DNA from: Muscardinus avellanarius
Taxonomy: Eukaryota; Chordata; Mammalia; Rodentia; Gliridae
Direction of reading: 5' to 3'
DNA length: 64,000 nucleotides
Assembly (NCBI GenBank): GCA_963383645.1
Contig: OY726567.1
Location: forward strand, 72,810,947-72,874,946
A program made the position numbers and the translations under genes. Shown here piece by piece: positions 1 through 11,819 of this stretch (positions within the stretch are counted from its first letter, which is position 1; each line of letters begins with the position of its first letter). The notes beneath the pieces were generated by a model that did not search any database, was not told the DNA's origin, and worked only from the letters and a program-made list of their open reading frames with translations.

Positions 1-296
1 AACCAATTAGAATCACTCCAGACTTCCCAAACCAAGTCATGAGAGCCAGAAGTGCTTGGAGTAACATATTCCAAACTCTGAAAGAAAACAACTTCCAGCC
101 AAAAATTTCCTACCCAGCAAAACTTTCTATCAAATTAGGTGGAGAAATAAGAAGCTTCCATGACAAACAGAAACTGAAGGAATTTGTCTTCAAAACCAGC
201 GCTAGAGAAAATACTCAGAGATTAACTACAAAGAAGAAATAGGTAACACACCCCAGAACCAGAGAAACAAGATTTTCCATCCAACAGACAACTAAG
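1..296 (+). pseudogene. L1 ORF1 C-terminal fragment
   Basis: The frame covers roughly the last 95 codons of an L1 ORF1 RNA-binding protein and runs off the left edge. It matches the ORF1 C-terminus of the antisense L1 at 44834-45526 almost residue for residue (shared stretches include SNIFQTLKENNFQP and EIRSFHDKQKLKEF). A frame disruption near position 240 separates the last codons. Similarity to the L1 stops right after the ORF1 stop codon (about 293-295), where ancient antisense L1 sequence begins. ORF1p normally coats L1 RNA in cytoplasmic particles; this copy is dead. Confidence 0.85.
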
Positions 297-1000
297 ATTG
301 GTTATCTGTGGAGATTCATTATTTATGTTAGTCTTTTACCTATCTCTAAATTGTATTGTTTGCTTTGATATTATTGTTATTTTTAGGATTTCTAGTTGGA
401 ATATTAATATACCTTCAGATATAGCATTTTGAAATATTTTATCCCATTCTATCAGTAACTTTTAACTTTGTTTACATTGTCTTTGGATATACAATATATT
501 TTCTTATTTTTTAGGGAGTTTGTATACCCTTCTGTTGCCTGTGCCATTGAAATCATATCCAAGAAATCACTGCCAATTTCAATATTGTGAGGTTTTATGA
601 CCCAGATTTTCTTCTAAAAGTTTATAGTCTTAAGGTTTATATTTAGGTCTTTTATCTATTTAGAGTTAATATTTGTATATGGGATTAGGTAAGGGTCCAA
701 TTTTATTCTTTTTCATGTAATTATTATTTTTCAACAATATTTAGTTAAAAGATTATTATTTCCCCCACCAAATGTTCGTAGAAACCTTGTCAAAAATAAC
801 TTGACAATATACGGAAGAATTTAGCTCTAGGCTTTTATTTAACTCCAATGGTTTATATGTCTTCCTTTAGAACAGTGCTACACTGTTTCAGTGATTGTAG
901 GTTTATATGGTTTGAAATCAGAAAATATATATCTTCTAGCTTTGTTCTTTTTCGAGATCGTTTTGGGTATCTAGAATCCATATTCCATATTAGGATAGAT
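297..1000 (-). mobile_element. Ancient L1 fragment, antisense ORF2
   Basis: Reads as the antisense of the C-terminal ORF2 region of an old mammalian L1. The landmarks are the 'gttgcctgtgcc' phrase, the 'gtcaaaaataactt' phrase and the 'tagctttgttctttttc' phrase in the expected order. It is heavily diverged with no open frame, so it is much older than the L1 pieces on both sides. The first 120 bases are the least certain. Confidence 0.6.
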
Positions 1001-1200
1001 TTTTTCTGAAAAATAAATATATAAATATATGATAGTTTCACCTAAAAAAAATAGAAAAGAAACAAATATTCTCTGGTAAGAAAGAAAGCAAAAAGAAATA
1101 TTGAAATGTTATCTTTAAGTTATCAAAAGCTTGGTATCAGAAAATGAAACTGTTATGTGAGATTATCATTCTTAATATTGGATAAATTGCTGTAATACTA
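1001..1200. other. Unassigned AT-rich spacer
   Basis: AT-rich sequence between two L1 pieces. I see no repeat family or coding signal in it. Confidence 0.4.
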
Positions 1201-1365
1201 GATGTCAACCACTAAGCTAAGCATGGGAAGGAGGGATGGGGAGGGAATGGGGTGGGGATCGGGTGGGGGCTGACTGGGCGATGTGTGCATGTATGTCTAC
1301 AAAAGTTTGTATCCCACTACGATGTATGAATACAGTGCACCAATAAAAAATTAAAAAAAAAAAGA
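1201..1365 (+). mobile_element. 5'-truncated L1, 3' end only
   Basis: Contains the G-rich polypurine tract of the L1 3' UTR (about 1225-1270), the terminal 'gatgtatgaatac' and 'tgcaccaataaaa' motifs and an A-rich tail. It is the same 3' end found at 4380-4534 and at 40485-40620 (antisense). Only about 150 bases were copied, which is typical severe 5' truncation. Confidence 0.85.
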
Positions 1366-4300
1366 AAAACAGAATGTCTTCAAATAAATAACCTAAAGAC
1401 ACACCTCAAAGCCTTTGGAAAGCAGGAACGACTGAACCTCAAAGCCAGTAGAAGATAGGAAATTATTAAACTTAGAGCAGAAATTAACGAAATAGAGAAT
1501 AAAAAAACAATACAGAAAATCAACAAAACCAAAAGCTGGTTTCTTGAAAAAATTAACAAGATAGATAAACCACTAGCCAACCTAACTAAAAAAAAGAGAA
1601 CCCAAATTATGAAGATAAGAGATGAAAAAGGAGACATTACTACTAACTGTAGAAATCCAGAGGATTATCAGAAGCTATTTTAAAAAATTATACTCCAGCA
1701 AAATGGAAAATCTTGAGGAAACCGACAACTTCCTAGATAAATACAACCTTCCTAAACTGAGTCAAGAAGATACAGAACACTTAAACCAACCAATACCAAT
1801 CAAAGAGATTGAGATAGCAATAAAGAGCTTACCATCAAAGAAAAGCCCAGGACCAGATGGTTTCCCAATTGAATTCTATAAAACCTTTATAGAAGAGCTA
1901 ACCCCAATACTCCTCAAACTATTTTGCGAAATAGAAAAAACTGGGCCTCTCCCAAATACATTTTATGAAGCCAACATCACACTAATACCCAAACCGAATA
2001 AAGACAGTTCAAGGAAGGAAAACTACAGGCCTATATCTCTGATGAACTTGGAGGCTAAACTGTTAAACAAACTACTAGCAACATGCATTCCGAACCACAT
2101 AAAGAAAATCATACACCATGACCAGGTAGGGTTCATCCCAGGGATGCAAGGCTGGTTCAGCATACAAAAATCAATCCATGTAATTCACCATATAAACAGA
2201 ATCAAAGACAAAAATCACAGGATCATTTCAATAGACACTGAAAAAGCATTTGATAAAATTCAACATCCATTTATGATAAAAACACTGCAGAGAACTGGAA
2301 TAGAAGGAACATATCTCAACATCATTAAGGCAATCTACAATAAGCCCACCGCCAACATCATATTAAATGGGGAAAAACTTCAAGAATTCCCCCTAAAAAC
2401 AGGAACGAGACAAGGATGTCCATTATCACCACTTCTCTTCAATATAGTACTAGAGACTCTAGCCAGAGCAATAAGGCAAGAAAAGGAAATCAAAGGAGTA
2501 CATATAGGAAAAGAAGAACTCAAACTTTCACTATTTGCAGATGACATGATACTCTATTTAGAAAACCCAACTCAACCAAAAGGCTTATAGAACTAATCAA
2601 CAAATTTAGCAAAGTACCTGGATACAAAATCAATCTTAAAAAATCAGAAGCTTTCCTGTAAAGCAACCATGAATCCACTGAAAAAAATTTCAGAAAACAG
2701 TTCCACTCAGGATCTCTCTCAAAAAAGTAAAATACTTAGGAATAAACTTGACCAAGGAAGTAAAAGATCTCTACAAGAAAATCATAAAACACTGAAAAAA
2801 GAAATAGAAGATCTTAGAAGATGGAAGGATCTTCCATGTTCATGGATTGGCAGAATAAATATTATTAAAATGGCCATCCTTCCAAAAGTGATCTACAGAT
2901 TTAAGGCAATGCCCATTAAACTACCAAGATCATTCCTCGTCGACATTGAAAAATCAGTCCTTAAATTTATCTGGAATAACAAAAAAGCCCAGAATAGCCA
3001 AGGTAGTTCTCAGCAACAAAAACCATGCAGGAGGAATCACAATACCTGACTTTATACTACAAAGCCATTGTAATAAAAACAGCATGGTACTGGCAAAAAA
3101 ACAGATAACACAGACCAATGGAGCAGAATAGAAGACCCACAAAAAAGTCCACACACTTTCAGCCAATTGATTTTTGACAAAGGGGTCAAAAACATACACT
3201 GGAAAAAAGATAGCCTCTTCAACAATTGGTGTTGGCAAAACTGGTTAACCATATGCAGAAAATTGGAAATTAATCCCACTTTCTCAACGTGTACAAAAGT
3301 CAATTCAAGATGGATCAAAGACTTGGAAATCAAACCAGACACCTTGAAGCTCCTTGAAGAGGGCATAGGTCCCACACTTCAGCACATAGGCACAGATAAA
3401 CACTTTCTCAACAAGACCCCAAAGTCACAACAAATTAAAAGGCGAATTAATACATGGGATTGCATGAAACTGAAGAGCTTCTGTTCAGCAAAGGAAACTG
3501 TCACGAACCTCAGGTGAGAGCCAACAGAATGGGAGATTTTTGCCACCTATACCTCTGATAGAGGACTACTATCTAGAATATACAGAGAACTCAAGATCCT
3601 CAACACGAAGAAAACAAAGCATCCAATAACAAAATGGGCAAGTGAACTAAGTAGACAATTCACAAAAGAAGAAATTCAAATGGCCAATAAATGCATGAAA
3701 AAATGCTCAACATCACTGGCAGAGAGATGCAAATCAAAACAACCCTGAGATTTCACCTAACTCCAACCAGAATGGCAATCATTCAAAACACAAACAACAA
3801 CAGATGCTGACGAGGATTTGAAGTGGGAACTCTGAAACATTAATGGTGCGACTGCAAATTAGTGCAACTACTTTGGAAAAATATATGGAGAATCCTCAGA
3901 AGAATGGGAACAAATTTACCATTTGATCCAGCAATACCACTTCTGGGTATCTACCCAAAAGATAGGAAACCAAACTAATGCATGTGTATCTATGTTCATA
4001 GCTGCACAATTCACCATAGCCAAACTATGGAACCAGCCAAGATGTCTATCAACAGATGAATGGATTACAAAACTGTGGGATATGTCCACAATGGAATTTT
4101 ACTCAGCCATAAAAAACAACTCAGTTACATCATTTTCAGGGAAATGGATGGAACTGGAGGACATTATGCTAAATGAGATTAGTCAGTCACAAAAAATAAG
4201 AAATCAGATGCTTTTCCTAATATGTGAGAGCTAGGGAGAAATGGGTCATAGGAGGAATTCTAGTTGAAAAAGGAAATCCTATAGAGGAGCAAACAAGACA

Positions 4301-4534
4301 ACCTAAAGGAGGAGAAAGGAGGTGCGGAAGAGGAAAATCTCTAAAACAGACAATGTACTTAAACATATCGAAGTCAACAACTAAGCCAAGCAAGGGAAGG
4401 AGGGATGGGGAGGGAATGGGGTGGGAATTGGGTAGGGGTTAAATCAGTGATGTGTACATGTATGTACAGATAAGTTTTTTACCCCAATATGATGTATGAA
4501 TATAATGCACCAATAAAAAAATTAAAAAAAAATA
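1362..4534 (+). mobile_element. 5'-truncated L1, ORF2 to tail
   Basis: A 3.2 kb L1 in sense orientation that starts inside ORF2, between the endonuclease and the reverse transcriptase, and runs through the C-terminal domain, the 3' UTR with its G-rich tract (about 4395-4440) and an A-rich tail. It is collinear with the antisense L1 at 40485-46785. It starts directly in or beside the A-rich tail of the preceding L1 3' end, suggesting insertion into an existing tail. It ends against the right half of a SINE. Confidence 0.92.
1622..4234 (+). pseudogene. L1 ORF2 reverse transcriptase, decayed
   Basis: ORF2p makes the L1 DNA copy at the chromosomal nick. A continuous frame at 1622-2590 (322 residues) holds the palm of the reverse transcriptase: the SPGPDGFP motif near residue 75, EKAFDKI near residue 208, [13 protein letters not shown] near residue 262 and the intact catalytic FADD at 2534-2545. 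The frame shifts near 2575. Further blocks follow at 2669-3049, 3167-3517 and 3923-4234, the last ending in the normal ORF2 C-terminus. The endonuclease domain is missing by truncation. At least three breaks mean no active protein. Confidence 0.9.
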
Positions 4535-4600
4535 GGGCTTGGGTATAGCTCGGAGGTATTATGCCCTTGGGTTCCATTCCCAGTACCGGGGGGAAAAAAT
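4535..4600 (+). mobile_element. SINE right half (ID-like)
   Basis: Only the tRNA-like right half of the dimeric SINE is present ('gggcttgggtatagctc' through 'cccagtacc'). It abuts the L1 A-tail and no matching left half is seen nearby. Confidence 0.65.
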
Positions 4601-4723
4601 AGTGTCCCATTCCTCTTTTCTTTTGCATTTAAAAAATTAATGTTTTCTGTGATATAACTTAATTTCATAAAGATTTTATGTTATTTCTTTGCTGTGGTTT
4701 TTACCTTCTCTCTTTGTAAGTTG

Positions 4724-4785
4724 TCAGCCCTCCTTCGCAGTACTGCGGATTAGAATTACAGGTATGCATCACCGTGCCTAGCTTT
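4724..4785 (-). mobile_element. SINE left-half fragment (7SL-like)
   Basis: Reads as the antisense of the 5' end of the 7SL-like half (tactgcggattagaattac, then catcaccgtgcctagc). Diverged and truncated. Confidence 0.5.
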
Positions 4786-5929
4786 AGTCCCATGTAATTC
4801 TTGTACAGTAGAACACTCACGTTCTCTATTTGCATGTATCAGTTTAATTAAAGCCTCTGAGTCATTTTATTTTGAATGTGCCTTTTATTAAAAAGATATA
4901 ATCAGTTTGTTTTTTTGTTTGGTAGGTAGATTTTTAGTTCTGAATAATTTGGGCCACATTTACCTTTGAATGACCCAAGTTCCCTATTTGTTAAGTTAAA
5001 CTAGGCTGTCCTGTTCTGCTAACCACCAATCCTAGGACATAACACAAAAATACATCCCAATTTTCCAAAATGTTAGGAGATTATATGACTCCATGTTAAC
5101 CTCTTTTTTCAGAATTAGAGAAATAAGTTAAAATCCAAGAGTGATCTCCACCATGGATGAGACATGAATTTAAGTGTCTTTAAAGGATGGATAGAACCTG
5201 AGTGAAAACAGTCACTAAACCACATATTAATAAGAGCTGGATACATTTCTGGGCCACAGCCTCATATACTCTGGCATTTAAAAGATGGGATACCTGAGAC
5301 AAACCTATGTTGTGTTCCTCTGCAGGTAACCTGTTCTACCTCCTGGGAATGTTTTATCCTTAAAATTCAAATATTTTGCCAAGTAGGTCTAAGCAGGAAC
5401 CTTTCTCATTAATTTTGGCTTGTTCTCAGGGGTCTTTTTGCTATTTACTCACACTCTTCTCTGGCATAGGAAAGTGAATGGTGATTTCCCCATTATTGCT
5501 TCTAGCTCAGGAACACCTCTTGTGTTAAAGACCTGTTATCAGTCCTCCACCTCTGCTTTTTCCTATCTGCCTCTCTTTGCCTCTCCCCAGCATTCTAGGA
5601 GTGTTTCAGTCCATCATCCATGTTCCTCTTCCATATCTGGAGATGAAGTCACCTCCTTGCCTCAATATCCAATTTAAGGATTACTGTAATACTTCTCGTT
5701 ACCCAGTGCCCTGCTTCAGAGGTCTGCCCCAACCTACCCTATGTGTATCTCTAACTAGCTACCTGACAATTTATCTGCATCCCTTTATTTCAAGCAGCTT
5801 CTCTGGTATTTCTGCTTTCACCTCAGCCTGTTCCTTATGGCCCTCTGTTTTGTTTTTCCTCAAGACTCAAGACCATGACCTTCCCCCTCAAGTCACCAGG
5901 AAATTTAAACTAAGTTACTATACACTATC

Positions 5930-5930
<1 letters not shown>
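4786..5930. other. Unassigned sequence
   Basis: No repeat family, exon or RNA gene recognised. Open frames at 5420-5677 and 5577-6032 lack any recognisable domain, and the second runs into a CA microsatellite. Confidence 0.4.

Positions 5931-5933
<3 letters not shown>

Positions 5934-5991
<58 letters not shown>
5934..5991 (+). repeat. (CA)n microsatellite
   Basis: About 29 uninterrupted CA units. Not attached to a recognisable SINE. Confidence 0.97.
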
Positions 5992-5993
<2 letters not shown>

Positions 5994-6373
5994 TCATTCT
6001 TTCCTTTCCATGAAATTTCATGCATTTCATAAGCCTCACACAAGACTTCCACACTCAGTCACTCTTAGCAAGGAACCTTCCACCTAGATCTGAGGCTCCA
6101 GCACAGACAGAGCAGCTTGTCCTTAGTTTCCTTGGTGTTCACTACCTGCAGGCAGGCTTCTCCCTTTCAGGTTTAGACACGAAATAAGACGTCCTACACT
6201 CATCCCAACCTGTAAACATTGACTGAGATTCCTTTAAGGTGGCATGCAGAGAGGACCACTTCCTTCTAAGAGGCCCTCCTGTCGGTTGTCACATGCACTG
6301 TCCACAATGCACATAACACACAGGAAAACACAACTCACCCTCTCTTCACCTTTTTCAAAAGCATTTATTTATT

Positions 6374-6449
6374 GCCATGATGGTGATTGAATCCAGGGCC
6401 TCACACGTGCCAGTTAAGAGTTCTACTGCTGAGCTAAAGCCCAACCCTA
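6374..6449 (-). mobile_element. ID-like SINE
   Basis: Free-standing tRNA-Ala-derived element. Read on the minus strand it has the ID order: gggctttagctcagcag (A box), ggccctggattcaatc (B box). It supports a rodent source. Confidence 0.7.
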
Positions 6450-7739
6450 AAAGTTTTTAAGTGACTCACACATAGGGTGTAGGATACCCTTCTACTTTCC
6501 TCTCATCCCTGCTGTACCTTGAAAGTGACTGGTTTTAAACTAAAGTGAACAGAAAAGAACTAGTAGAGATGGAGAGAAGAGGGAGGTGAAGGATCCTGGC
6601 ATGACATTTCCACAGTCTGAACAACAAAATTTTACCACTCAACATGAGCCCTAAGCATCCAGAAGTCAGGCACATGCAAAGGTTTACATGTGCCCTGTGT
6701 GTGCAACTTGTCTTGCTCTAGTTCAGAAAATCAAACTGGTGCTAATATAGTCCAAGACTCTTCTCAATCCATTATGCCAACCATATTGCATATGGGGATC
6801 ACTTTATAATACAACTGCTTGTGTTTGCCATCTTCATGAGTATTTCAATAGGAACTTGGAAATAGCATATCAAGCCAAAGTGGTCTGTCACCATGGTATC
6901 CCAGAAACATCAAACATTGAAGAGTGACTTCCTTTTGAAGTAAGTACACCATCTTCCACCATTGTAGTGAGAACTCTTGAAATTATAGGCTGTACTTGTA
7001 TATTTAATGCACTTCTTTTAAAAAGATAAAATTACTTTTTACATCATTCTGAAGTCAGGATACAGACTTATAAAGAACAACTGATGGCAATTGTTTTCTT
7101 TCTCCCTTGGGGTTAGCATTTGTGTAGCTATCTCTTGCAGTTGGCACGCCCTGTACTGATGAGAATGAGCCATCTGCTTTGCTGTCTGAAGAACACCACT
7201 CATCTGATACTCCCCCACCAGCAAGGAGAGTACTGAAAACCCACACACTACTGAAGTCAACTTGCTTCTGAGACTTTAACAATCCCACCATCAATAGCAC
7301 ACTCGGAGCCATACACTTATCTCCATTTAAAATCAAGTCGAAATTCTTGGTGTGTGTTTACGCTGTGCATCACGGCTCTGATTGCAAACAAGTAAGATAA
7401 TAGCCATGTCTACAATGACTGTTAAAGTCTCATTCCTTTGGTGTTAACAAACTGTCCCCCTGGATCAGCTGATGTCACTGACTTTCACGCCTTGGGTACT
7501 ATGATGCAAGCTGGCAATGAAAGCTATTGTGGCTCCAACCTGTCCTGAAATATTAACTCTAAACAAAGTGAAAAATGTTTGCCATACATGAGGAGGATTT
7601 ACTCTTTATAAGTCACCTACATATTAATTAACATAGGTTCCTACAAATGGTAGTGTTTTACTAATTTACAATTCTTTAAAATCAACTCTTCAATAGCAAT
7701 ATAAATTAAAACCTGGGGAAATACCTCATTGTATGCTCT

Positions 7740-7740
<1 letters not shown>
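6450..7740. other. Unassigned sequence
   Basis: Mostly unique-looking AT-rich DNA. Short antisense frames at 7039-7336 have no recognisable domain or repeat match and I do not call them genes. Confidence 0.4.
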
Positions 7741-7792
<52 letters not shown>

Positions 7793-7991
7793 TTCCTTCC
7801 AGGAACTGGGGTTCCTGGAAGCCCTTCTACCTCCAGGCTACACTCACAGACCTATTTTTACATTTTTATTTGGAAACGGTCTCCTAAGCCAGCGCGCATA
7901 GCTGGCTTCGAACCTGCATGATCCTCCTGTCTCTGCCTCCCAAACACGGGAATTGTAAGTGTGCGCCACCACGCCTGGCCAGTATGCTCTG
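7731..7991 (-). mobile_element. Young class-B SINE with 50-bp A tail
   Basis: A B1-dID dimer of the short class (see the entry at 34618). Its tail is a pure run of 50 T on the plus strand (7742-7791). It is bounded by a perfect 10-bp target-site duplication, gtatgctctg, at 7731-7740 and 7982-7991. The long pure tail and perfect duplication indicate a recent insertion. Confidence 0.93.
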
Positions 7992-8469
7992 TTTTTATAC
8001 TACATCATTTGGTGCAGCATGAGATGTAAAAGAAGACTAGATAGCTTCCAAACACTGTTCTATAATTGATAAAATTTTACTTTTCCTCTGGATCAGAAGA
8101 CCCTACATATAAGAACTGGAAACCTCACCCTCAATGACAATAAAAGTTTTGTCTTGCAAGCAATATAATCTGTCACATTACCCTAGCTTCTTCCTATAGA
8201 GCAAAAGCAGCCACAAACAGTACGTAAACAAATAAGCATGACTGTGATTCAACAAAACTTTATCTACATTATTGTTTAAATTATTAAATAAAGCAGCAGG
8301 AAAAAGCACAGTACAAAGAGATATTCAAACTCTTCAGAGTATTCAAATTAATTCAAACTTGGGACAATACAATTCAGAATTACATAGATTTTGTCTTTTT
8401 TATATGTAAAATAGAGACAATGGGTAGCTACATCTATATTTAGTAGCAATCAAATGCTATGTGCAATAG
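7992..8469. other. Unassigned sequence
   Basis: AT-rich, no feature recognised. Confidence 0.35.
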
Positions 8470-8620
8470 TTTTTGTTGAGTTCTTACTATGTGTCAAGCA
8501 CTGTATAAGTGCCTCACATTAATAATCTCACTCAATTCTTTAATAGTCCAGGAGGTCTGGAACTAAGTGCAAAGAGAGGCAGAGCCAGATCCCATCACTA
8601 CACTCACTTTTGAAGTAGAA
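8470..8620 (-). mobile_element. MIR fossil
   Basis: Matches the antisense of the ancient MIR SINE: 'ttactatgtgtcaagcactg', then a 'taataatctcactcaattc' segment. Confidence 0.6.
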
Positions 8621-8905
8621 ATTACAAATGTGTATACAAAGGTCCCCATGGCACACCCCACAAAGGCCTACAGAAGTTTATAACAGGTCTTTTCTATTAC
8701 CATCTGGTCCTCTTCAATCCTACCATAATACAATATAAGCCGCTCCATGCTAATTTTACTTCTCAAAATAACATTTTCACCGAATCCTCCCCTAGTCCAT
8801 ATTGACTACTCTGTTTCAAATCCAAGAAAACTTGATGAAAATACAGAATATGAAATCCCTCTGAAAACATGAAAGAGAAAAATGTTTCCCACAAGTGACT
8901 TGGAC
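8621..8905. other. Unassigned sequence
   Basis: No feature recognised. Confidence 0.35.
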
Positions 8906-9135
8906 AACCGGTGATGTGTGTGTGTGGTACTGGGGGTGGAACTCAAGAGGCTTTCTACCTCCGGGCTATACTCCCAGACCCATTTTATATTTTATTTGGA
9001 AACAGGGTCTCACTAAGTTGCTGAGAGCCTCACTAAGTAGCTGAGGCTGGCTTTGAACCTGCACAATCCTCCTGTCTCAGCCTTTCAAGCGCAGGGATTA
9101 TAAGCTTGTGCCACCACTCCCGGCTAACCGGTGAT
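8906..9135 (-). mobile_element. Class-C SINE with CA tail and TSD
   Basis: A dimeric SINE of the long intermediate class, keeping both the left B box and the right-half tRNA B box region. A perfect 10-bp duplication, aaccggtgat, lies at 8906-8915 and 9126-9135. Its short 3' tail reads GTGTGTGTG on the plus strand, a CA-type tail rather than poly-A. Confidence 0.92.
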
Positions 9136-9743
9136 TTTTAAATGTTCGTATAAACAACAACCTCCCAGGAAGAATACCACCTCTGATGTCAACAGCAAGT
9201 GCATGGCCATTTTTGGCTCTCAGGAAAGGAGATTCTTGGAAATTCTTTCTTCTATTAGTAATACCCACACATGATCATGCCTCATGTAACTGACTTCATA
9301 TTTAACTCAGTCTTACATATGTCATCTGTTTTTTACTCACAGTTATCTTTAGGTTTAATTTTACTTTCAGAAAAAACAAAATCCTCATAAAAATGTGACA
9401 GGACTCCTTCCTGTTCAGATCAGAATTATGACTTCTGCAGTGAGACCTAACGATGTGAAGTACCACTTGCTAGTAGTCTCTCTGCAATGTTCATCCTTAA
9501 AGGGTGCAGCAGCATCAATATCTAATAGATGCAGTTTTAAGGATGCTCTTGTTCTAATTTTCTAAGAAAATGTTTTCCTAGTAATCATTTTGTGATGCAA
9601 TTTTGTTATAATGGCTTATATAAAATATAAATAAGAACTAATCACCACCAAAATAATACACTGCATTCTCTGTAAGTATAAGACTATTATCAGATTTTAT
9701 CTAAGGCAACTAGGATCTGACCAGTCAAACAGAAAGGGTGAGT
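9136..9743. other. Unassigned sequence
   Basis: AT-rich, no feature recognised. Confidence 0.35.
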
Positions 9744-9960
9744 TAACCGGACGTGGTGGTACATGCTTATAATCCCCATGCTTGGGAGGCTAAGATAGGA
9801 GGATCACACAGGTTCAAAGCCAGCCTCAGCTACTTAGTGAGGCTCTCAGCAACTTAGACCCTGTTTCCAAATAAAAATATAAAATAGGTCTGGGAGTATA
9901 GCCAGGAGGTAGAAAGCCTCTGGGTTCCATCCCCAATACCACCCAATAAATAAATAAAAA
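9744..9960 (+). mobile_element. Class-C SINE
   Basis: Complete dimer from 'ccggacgtggtgg' to 'ccccaataccaccc' with a TAAATAAA-rich tail. A near-duplicate of the flank (agaaag...gagtta) lies on both sides. Confidence 0.9.
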
Positions 9961-10073
9961 AGAAAGTAGGGAGTTAAACAGGTTCCCAGATCAGCAAATT
10001 GTGGCCCAAGGACCAAATATGCCTCCTCTTCCCCTTCCCCCATTCCCCACCAATTTTTGCAAATAAAATCTTA

Positions 10074-10247
10074 CTGGAAGCATGGCAGCACATACCTGGG
10101 AGGTAGAGACAGGAGGTTCTCAAGTTGAAGGCCAGCAGTATGCAGTAAGTTAGCAAGACCCTGTTAAAAAATAAAAATAAAATAGGGCTGAAGGTGTAGC
10201 CTGGAGATAGAATGCCCCTAAATTCAATCCCAAAATTAAAAATAAAA
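10074..10247 (+). mobile_element. Old dimeric SINE
   Basis: Diverged copy: 'ctgggaggtagagacaggag' in the left half and 'gggctgaaggtgtagcctg' in the right half. Confidence 0.75.
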
Positions 10248-10721
10248 GTATTACTTATACTGTCTGTAGCTACTTTTATGCTACAATAGTAATGAATAAT
10301 TGTGAGAAAGATGATATACCCTGAAAAACCTAAGATATTTACTTCTGATCCTTTATAGAATAAGTTTAAAACCCTTAAATGTGAGATCCTAGGACAAAGC
10401 CTATGTAAATTAATTATAAATGCAGTGGAAAGGGGGGGCACAAATGCAACTCTACAAAAATATCAGTAAATATTTGTCCTATAGATGAAAAGTATAGGAT
10501 AAAATTCCAGAAGTGGCATTCTGTAATCTTCTGGTCTAACATGAGGAATGAAACCAAGACAGGACCTGGAACAACACAGTGTTCCTGGCAGCTCGTGGTA
10601 GACAACCCAAAAAGTGATCAGCTAAACAGCACAGGCATGAAAAATAATTCCTAACTTCTCCCCATCTATGTAAACCATCTGCCAGATCACAAGTAATTAT
10701 AACCTTAAAAAATTACAACTA

Positions 10722-10915
10722 TGCCTGGAGTGGTGGCGCACATTTGTAATCCCAGCACTTGGGAGTCTGAGACAGGAGGACTGTACAGGTTCGAAGTGCA
10801 CCTCAGCTACTTAGGCTCTTAGCAACTTAGACCCTGTTTCCAAATAAAATAGAAAATAGGTCTGGGATTATAGCCCGAAGTTAGAAAACCTCTGGGTTCT
10901 ATCCCTAGCACGACA
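10722..10915 (+). mobile_element. Class-C SINE
   Basis: Complete dimer with 'ggtggcgcacatttgtaatc' at the start, a left B box reading ggttcgaagtg, and 'gggttctatccctagc' on the right. Confidence 0.88.
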
Positions 10916-11309
10916 AATATATAATATATTATTACAGCTATGAAAGATAGTCCTAAAACTTGTGCAGGGAAAAAAATCCCAAGTAAAAAAAAAATTATAA
11001 AACTGAGAAACCATATTGAAAATATCAAAAACCTGATCGAAAAACAGACAAAAGACATGAACCAACAGCTGACAGAAAGGAAAGGCAAATACTCATACAA
11101 AGTTCAAGAGATGCTGAATTATCCCCAAAAGAAATGTACATGAACAACACACTGAGACAGCACTTCTCCCCCTATCTGGCAAAAAGTCCACTCACTTGAC
11201 AAGGCTAAAAAACTGAAAACTGCAAACCCTATTATGAAAGTATATGGAAAAATCCTCCATAAAGGGGAATTTTTCAGTATCTAATAAAATCACAGATGCA
11301 AAATTACCC
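10916..11309. other. Unassigned sequence
   Basis: AT-rich. The small frame at 10940-11143 is Lys-rich with no domain; I do not call it a gene. Confidence 0.35.
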
Positions 11310-11555
11310 AGTACTTATGCAGCTGCAAAAAGGAGTAAAGGAGATCTCTGTGTACGATTATGAAGTAATCTCCAGGATATATGGTGAAATAAAAAGGCTA
11401 GATCGGAAACAGAATATAGAATACTACCTGCATAGATAAAGAAAAATAGTAAATATCTGCTTATTTTTTTTTTAAAAAAATGGTTGTTTATGGGGAAATA
11501 CTCAAAAGGAGTAGAGGGTTTGAAAATGAAAGTAAGGCTTATTGAAAAACACCTG
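11310..11555 (+). mobile_element. Possible ancient L1-type 3' fragment
   Basis: The phrase 'gaagtaatctccaggatat', followed by an 'agaatactacctgcat' segment, resembles a common ancient mammalian interspersed repeat. The family is uncertain. Confidence 0.35.
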
Positions 11556-11561
11556 TTTAGA

Positions 11562-11757
11562 GCCGGGCATGGTGGCACACATTTGTAATCCCCGCGCTTG
11601 GGAGGCAGAGACAGAAGGATCGCGCAGGTTCGAAGCCAGCTGCGCTGGCTTAAGAGACCCTGTTTCCAAAAATAAAAAATTATAAAATAGGTCTGGGAGT
11701 GTAGCCCAGAGGTAGAAGGGCTTCCAGGAACCCTAGTACCACCAAAACAAAACAACA
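11562..11757 (+). mobile_element. Class-B SINE
   Basis: Short-class dimer from 'gccgggcatggtggcac' to 'ccctagtaccacc'. It faces an inverted copy only about 65 bases downstream. Confidence 0.93.
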
Positions 11758-11819
11758 CCTGTTTAGTTTGAAATTTGAACTTAGACCTATAGATGTATGT
11801 ATATGTGTATATATATATA

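Noticed and set aside
5934..5991. CA tract as a CRISPR-like or regulatory array
   Set aside because: Simple dinucleotide repeat; no spacers, no unit structure.
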